The translations under genes were made by a program, and so were the position numbers. A model generated the notes under the pieces. That model was not told the DNA's origin, ran no database searches, and worked only from the letters and a program-made list of their open reading frames with translations. This document shows positions 6,129 to 8,507 of a DNA stretch of 8,507 nucleotides, one piece after another. The stretch spans positions 1 through 8,507 of the forward strand of contig JBEKEX010000113.1 in NCBI GenBank assembly GCA_050013615.1, written 5' to 3'. Source of the DNA: JBEKEX01 sp050013615. GTDB taxonomy: Bacteria > Chloroflexota > Anaerolineae > Anaerolineales > Anaerolineaceae. Each line of letters opens with the position of its first letter. Position 1 is the first letter of the stretch.

Positions 6129-6176
6129 GGTGTCTACACCCTTGGGTGTTTACCCCCTTGGGGGTTTACACCCTGA
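6113..6176. repeat. Four tandem copies of a 16-bp unit forming interlocking palindromes
   Basis: Units are 6113-6128 TGTGTTTACACCCTAG, 6129-6144 GGTGTCTACACCCTTG, 6145-6160 GGTGTTTACCCCCTTG and 6161-6176 GGGGTTTACACCCTGA. Palindromes span the unit junctions: ACACCCTAGGGTGT (6120-6133, perfect), ACACCC/GGGTGT (6136-6149) and ACCCCC/GGGGGT (6152-6165). In the third, A to C and T to G changes compensate each other. The first unit contains the stop codon of the upstream gene. Confidence 0.9.
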
Positions 6177-6217
6177 ATTTGTCGAATCACACGCGAGCAA
6201 TAGCGACCCTTTGTAAG

Positions 6218-6261
6218 GCAACAAAAAACCCGAGGATAACACTCCTTCGGGTTTTTGTTGC
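6218..6261. terminator. Bidirectional intrinsic terminator between convergent genes
   Basis: Arms 6218-6236 (GCAACAAAAAACCCGAGGA) and 6243-6261 (TCCTTCGGGTTTTTGTTGC) pair over nearly 19 bases around a 6-base loop, with one A-T run length difference and one small bulge. The T run at 6252-6256 serves plus-strand transcripts; the A run at 6223-6228 gives the T run for the minus-strand MFS gene ending at 6275. Confidence 0.88.
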
Positions 6262-6274
6262 TAAAATGCGAAAC

Positions 6275-7531
6275 TCATGCACTGGCGCTTGTAGCCGGCG
6301 TCTTTGGCATGACAAAGGCCATTAATAAGGTGGATATTAACGCAATGCTGCCACCAAAGAGGAACGGCGCAGCAGCCCCAAACCCGGACCAACTCCCCGC
6401 CCCCTGCCACAGGAGACCGGCGATGAGCGAGGCAGGGAAATCGATGATGCCGATCGCCGCACTGTACGTTCCATACGCCGTCCCGCGCAGTTGTTGATCA
6501 GGCACAAGGTCAGCTATCATGGCCTTGGTGGTCCCATACGCCAAACCATAATAAACTCCATAAAGGATGTAAAAAACGAAAATGTGCCAGCCGGTCTGCG
6601 CCACGGCAAACCCAAGATAGACCACTGCATACATAAGCCAGCCGCCGATGATCAACTTGCGGCGACCGATCTTATCGCTGAGTTTACCGGCTGGAGTTGA
6701 AAGCAATGCATATATCAAATTAAAACTTGCTAGCATGGCAAGGATCCCCACTACATCCATACCGCGATCCTGCGCTCTGAGCACCAGGAATGCATCCGAC
6801 GAGTTTCCCAGTTCAAACAGCCCCACAATGAACATGAAGATCATGAAGTTCTTGCCCAGTGATTTAAAAGCGAATTTGGGTGCTGTGCGCTCTCCCTTGA
6901 CGGGAACATCCTTCGCGCCCAAGGCAAGCGAAAGCACAGCCAGAACAGCTGGAACGATACTGATCAACACAATCGTACGGAAAGTATTGGCACTCAACAA
7001 CATGCTATTTTGTTGTGCAAGCCACACGGCTCCCAGAGCGATCAGCAAGCCGACCATCGCGCCGGCAGTATCGGCTGCTCTTGAAAAACCAAACGCCAGG
7101 CCTCGCTTTTCCACATCGACTGACTCGGCCACCAGTGCGTCTCGCGGTGCCGTGCGGATTCCCTTCCCAACCCGATCGATCCAACGAACTCCCGCAACCA
7201 ATTCCCAGGTGTTCGCAATATAGAAAAATGGTTTGGAAAGCATGGAAAGTGCATAACCCGAGACTGCAATCCATTTTCGTCCATGCAACTTATCCGATAG
7301 CCAACCGGAAAAGATATTTACAATGCTGGCGGTGGATTGTGCAATACCTTCAATGACACCAATTACAGAAGTCGGGATCCCTAGGTCGTTGGCCAGGAAC
7401 AACGGCAGGATATTAATTACCATCTCCGAGGAGACATCCATGAAAAAGCTGGTCGCACTGACCGCCCATACATTGCGCGGCAAATCACGCAATTTGGGGT
7501 TGCTCTTTTTTTCTTCCGGCAGATTTTCCAT
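6275..7531 (-). CDS. MFS transporter, MJ1317-like
   Basis: This 418-residue inner-membrane protein has the 12-helix pattern of the major facilitator superfamily, secondary carriers driven by ion or proton gradients. Motif A occurs in both halves: GWLSDKLHGRKW (76-87) and GKLSDKIGRRK (282-292). WIDRVGKGIRTAPRDALVAE (117-136) is typical of the MJ1317-like group of prokaryotic MFS proteins, whose substrate I do not know. A charged, cytoplasmic central loop (about 207-227) separates the halves. The start at 7531 is the natural one, with a weak AGAG-type site about 9 bases upstream and a charged N-terminus (MENLPEEKKSNPKLRD) before helix 1. It lies 130 bases downstream of the PGI/PMI stop, so it may have its own promoter, and ends at the bidirectional terminator. 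Efflux of a drug or metabolite is possible but not shown. Confidence 0.9.
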   Translation of the reverse strand: MENLPEEKKSNPKLRDLPRNVWAVSATSFFMDVSSEMVINILPLFLANDLGIPTSVIGVIEGIAQSTASIVNIFSGWLSDKLHGRKWIAVSGYALSMLSKPFFYIANTWELVAGVRWIDRVGKGIRTAPRDALVAESVDVEKRGLAFGFSRAADTAGAMVGLLIALGAVWLAQQNSMLLSANTFRTIVLISIVPAVLAVLSLALGAKDVPVKGERTAPKFAFKSLGKNFMIFMFIVGLFELGNSSDAFLVLRAQDRGMDVVGILAMLASFNLIYALLSTPAGKLSDKIGRRKLIIGGWLMYAVVYLGFAVAQTGWHIFVFYILYGVYYGLAYGTTKAMIADLVPDQQLRGTAYGTYSAAIGIIDFPASLIAGLLWQGAGSWSGFGAAAPFLFGGSIALISTLLMAFVMPKTPATSASA

Positions 7532-7660
7532 AGCTTTAATCTCTTTTCAGTTGTGTAGTTGTAAGGATATTCTCACCCTTCTCGCCATCACACAATAGGT
7601 CATCCATCACATTTGAGCCGTGATGTATGGTCTGCCTAGCCACGTGTCACATCCGTTTTT
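7532..7660. other. Spacer between PGI/PMI and the MFS gene
   Basis: This 129-base spacer holds the CATCAC repeat block (7585-7625) and a CACGTG palindrome (7641-7646). I find no clear terminator for PGI/PMI and no convincing -10/-35 pair for the MFS gene, so read-through from PGI/PMI remains possible. Confidence 0.5.
7585..7625. promoter_or_regulatory. Candidate operator: repeated and inverted CATCAC motifs upstream of the MFS gene
   Basis: CCATCACA occurs twice (7585-7592 and 7604-7611), 19 bases apart or about two helix turns. The second copy also forms an inverted repeat CATCAC-9 bases-GTGATG (7605-7625). The block lies 54-94 bases before the MFS start, where a regulator could act. No T run follows on either strand, so it is not a terminator. 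Function is inferred from position and symmetry only. Confidence 0.35.
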
Positions 7661-8507
7661 TCACTTCATCATAGCTGTCTTTAAACGGGTGATCACTTCG
7701 ATGGGTGTCGGATCGACCTCATACGCCATGGCCAGATAATAAGCCAGGTAATCACCAAACACCACAGCCGACCACATCTGCTCCATGGGGAACTTGCCGA
7801 ACGCCATATAAGAATCCGAGTTGATGCCCTCTTCCATGAAAAGTTTTTGAGTGATCTCCGAACGTTTTTGGTTGCGCGGATGTTCAGACGAATAGCGTAA
7901 AAACAGCGCCATCAACTGGCTCAGCCCCTTCTCCGGGTTGAGCACCCCGGCCACGGTGTTGTGGTCGACTTCGGGTAAGGCGTCAAAGCAGCCAAAGCCC
8001 TTTGCCAGTTCATTGATCTGGCCTTTCCAGCGCCGGGCTACGGGCGCAAGCAGACCGGAGCCAACAACGAGCACCAGGCGCCCAACCAGTTGCCCCGCCA
8101 ATCGCTTGGCAGGGTTTTTTACTATAGGGACGGCAAGGTCGATCGTCTGCTGGTAAGTCTCCAAAAAGGCCGCTGTCGCCTTCAATTCGGCTTCCGGGTT
8201 GCCAATCAACCCGGCACGATACATGGCTGCCAGTAGCAGCCCAAAAGAATAACCCACGGCTGCCCGCGGCTGACCTTCATGCTCGAATTTCCATCCCGGC
8301 ACATTCTGGCGGGACGCTCGTTCCAGGAGCTTCCCACCCGTGCTGACGGCCAGCACCTGGCAATGGCGTGCCAGCGCTTCATCATAAGCGGAAAGCGTCT
8401 CTTCGGTGTTCCCCGAATGCGAAGAGGCAATCACCAGCATCTCTTTTCCCTTGACCCAAGCCGGCAAGCCATAATCCCTCTGAACCGCCACCGGCACCGG
8501 GCATTGG
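7661..8507 (-). CDS. Bifunctional phosphoglucose/phosphomannose isomerase (5' end beyond window)
   Basis: The frame is open through the right edge, so the N-terminus is missing; about 281 of the usual 340-350 residues are visible, ending at TGA 7663-7661. The enzyme interconverts fructose 6-phosphate with glucose 6-phosphate and mannose 6-phosphate in central sugar metabolism, in the cytoplasm. The visible part begins QCPVPVAVQRDYGLPAW, followed by the SIS-domain phosphosugar motif SSHSGNTEET. RAAVGYSFG, the catalytic-region motif ALPEVDHNTVAG (with the Glu and His expected in this family) and a C-terminal PGI domain ending TPIEVITRLKTAMMK follow. The first candidate start in view, GTG 8497, is internal to the conserved domain and is not the true start. 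The MFS gene lies 130 bases downstream in the same direction. Confidence 0.9.
   Translation of the reverse strand, partial: QCPVPVAVQRDYGLPAWVKGKEMLVIASSHSGNTEETLSAYDEALARHCQVLAVSTGGKLLERASRQNVPGWKFEHEGQPRAAVGYSFGLLLAAMYRAGLIGNPEAELKATAAFLETYQQTIDLAVPIVKNPAKRLAGQLVGRLVLVVGSGLLAPVARRWKGQINELAKGFGCFDALPEVDHNTVAGVLNPEKGLSQLMALFLRYSSEHPRNQKRSEITQKLFMEEGINSDSYMAFGKFPMEQMWSAVVFGDYLAYYLAMAYEVDPTPIEVITRLKTAMMK

Noticed and set aside
6113..6176. CRISPR array
   Set aside because: Units are contiguous 16-bp copies without spacers; no cas genes are present.
6648..7223. Plus-strand open frame of 191 codons
   Set aside because: Antisense to the MFS transporter, low-complexity Ser/Thr/Arg-rich translation, no ribosome binding site.
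7605..7625. Terminator for PGI/PMI
   Set aside because: The stem is only 6 bp with a 9-base loop and no T run follows on the minus strand.
8495..8497. GTG as the true start of the PGI/PMI gene
   Set aside because: The frame continues upstream to the window edge with conserved-looking residues, and the N-terminal part of the first SIS domain would be missing.

Overview
The window reads as a piece of a bacterial chromosome, most likely from Chloroflexota (Anaerolineae-like). That guess rests on the gene types: a bifunctional phosphoglucose/phosphomannose isomerase, a DUF3536-type GH57 protein, an NDUFA9-type SDR and a divergent FtsZ. It also rests on extended -10 promoters of the TGnTAnAAT kind. 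It is inference from recognition, not from a search. Coding density is high, no stretch over 300 bases lacks a gene, and I see no tRNA, rRNA, insertion sequence or CRISPR array.

Layout. (1) Bases 1-2230, minus strand: an NDUFA9-like atypical SDR followed 6 bases later by a GH57 protein that runs off the left edge. An extended -10 box sits so close to the SDR start codon that the mRNA would be nearly leaderless. (2) Bases 2331-5287, plus strand: a tight four-gene cluster diverging from the SDR. It holds a cytoplasmic TIM-barrel protein resembling a glycoside hydrolase, an FtsZ-family GTPase, a 72-residue soluble protein and a 72-residue protein with one C-terminal membrane segment. A clear intrinsic terminator closes it at 5327-5357. 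(3) Bases 5377-6261: a strong-looking extended -10, a membrane-anchored extracytoplasmic protein with a possible degenerate LCP-like fold, a 16-bp tandem repeat of interlocking palindromes covering its stop codon, and a long bidirectional terminator. (4) Bases 6275-8507, minus strand: an MJ1317-like MFS transporter and, upstream of it, the C-terminal part of a bifunctional PGI/PMI that runs off the right edge. A 130-bp gap with a repeated/inverted CATCAC motif separates the two.

The most interesting part is region 2. The FtsZ keeps the GTP-binding loops and the C-terminal partner-binding peptide, but the second Asp of the catalytic T7 loop (E. coli D212) is His. Its partner TIM-barrel protein also appears to lack the two catalytic glutamates expected of a clan GH-A enzyme. 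With the two small proteins, one of them a possible membrane tether, this looks like a candidate undescribed filament module in which non-hydrolysing or slowly hydrolysing polymers act together with a non-enzymatic sugar-binding-like protein. This is a hypothesis from gene order and missing residues.

The flanking metabolic genes (PGI/PMI, MFS, GH57, SDR) show no visible functional link to the cluster.
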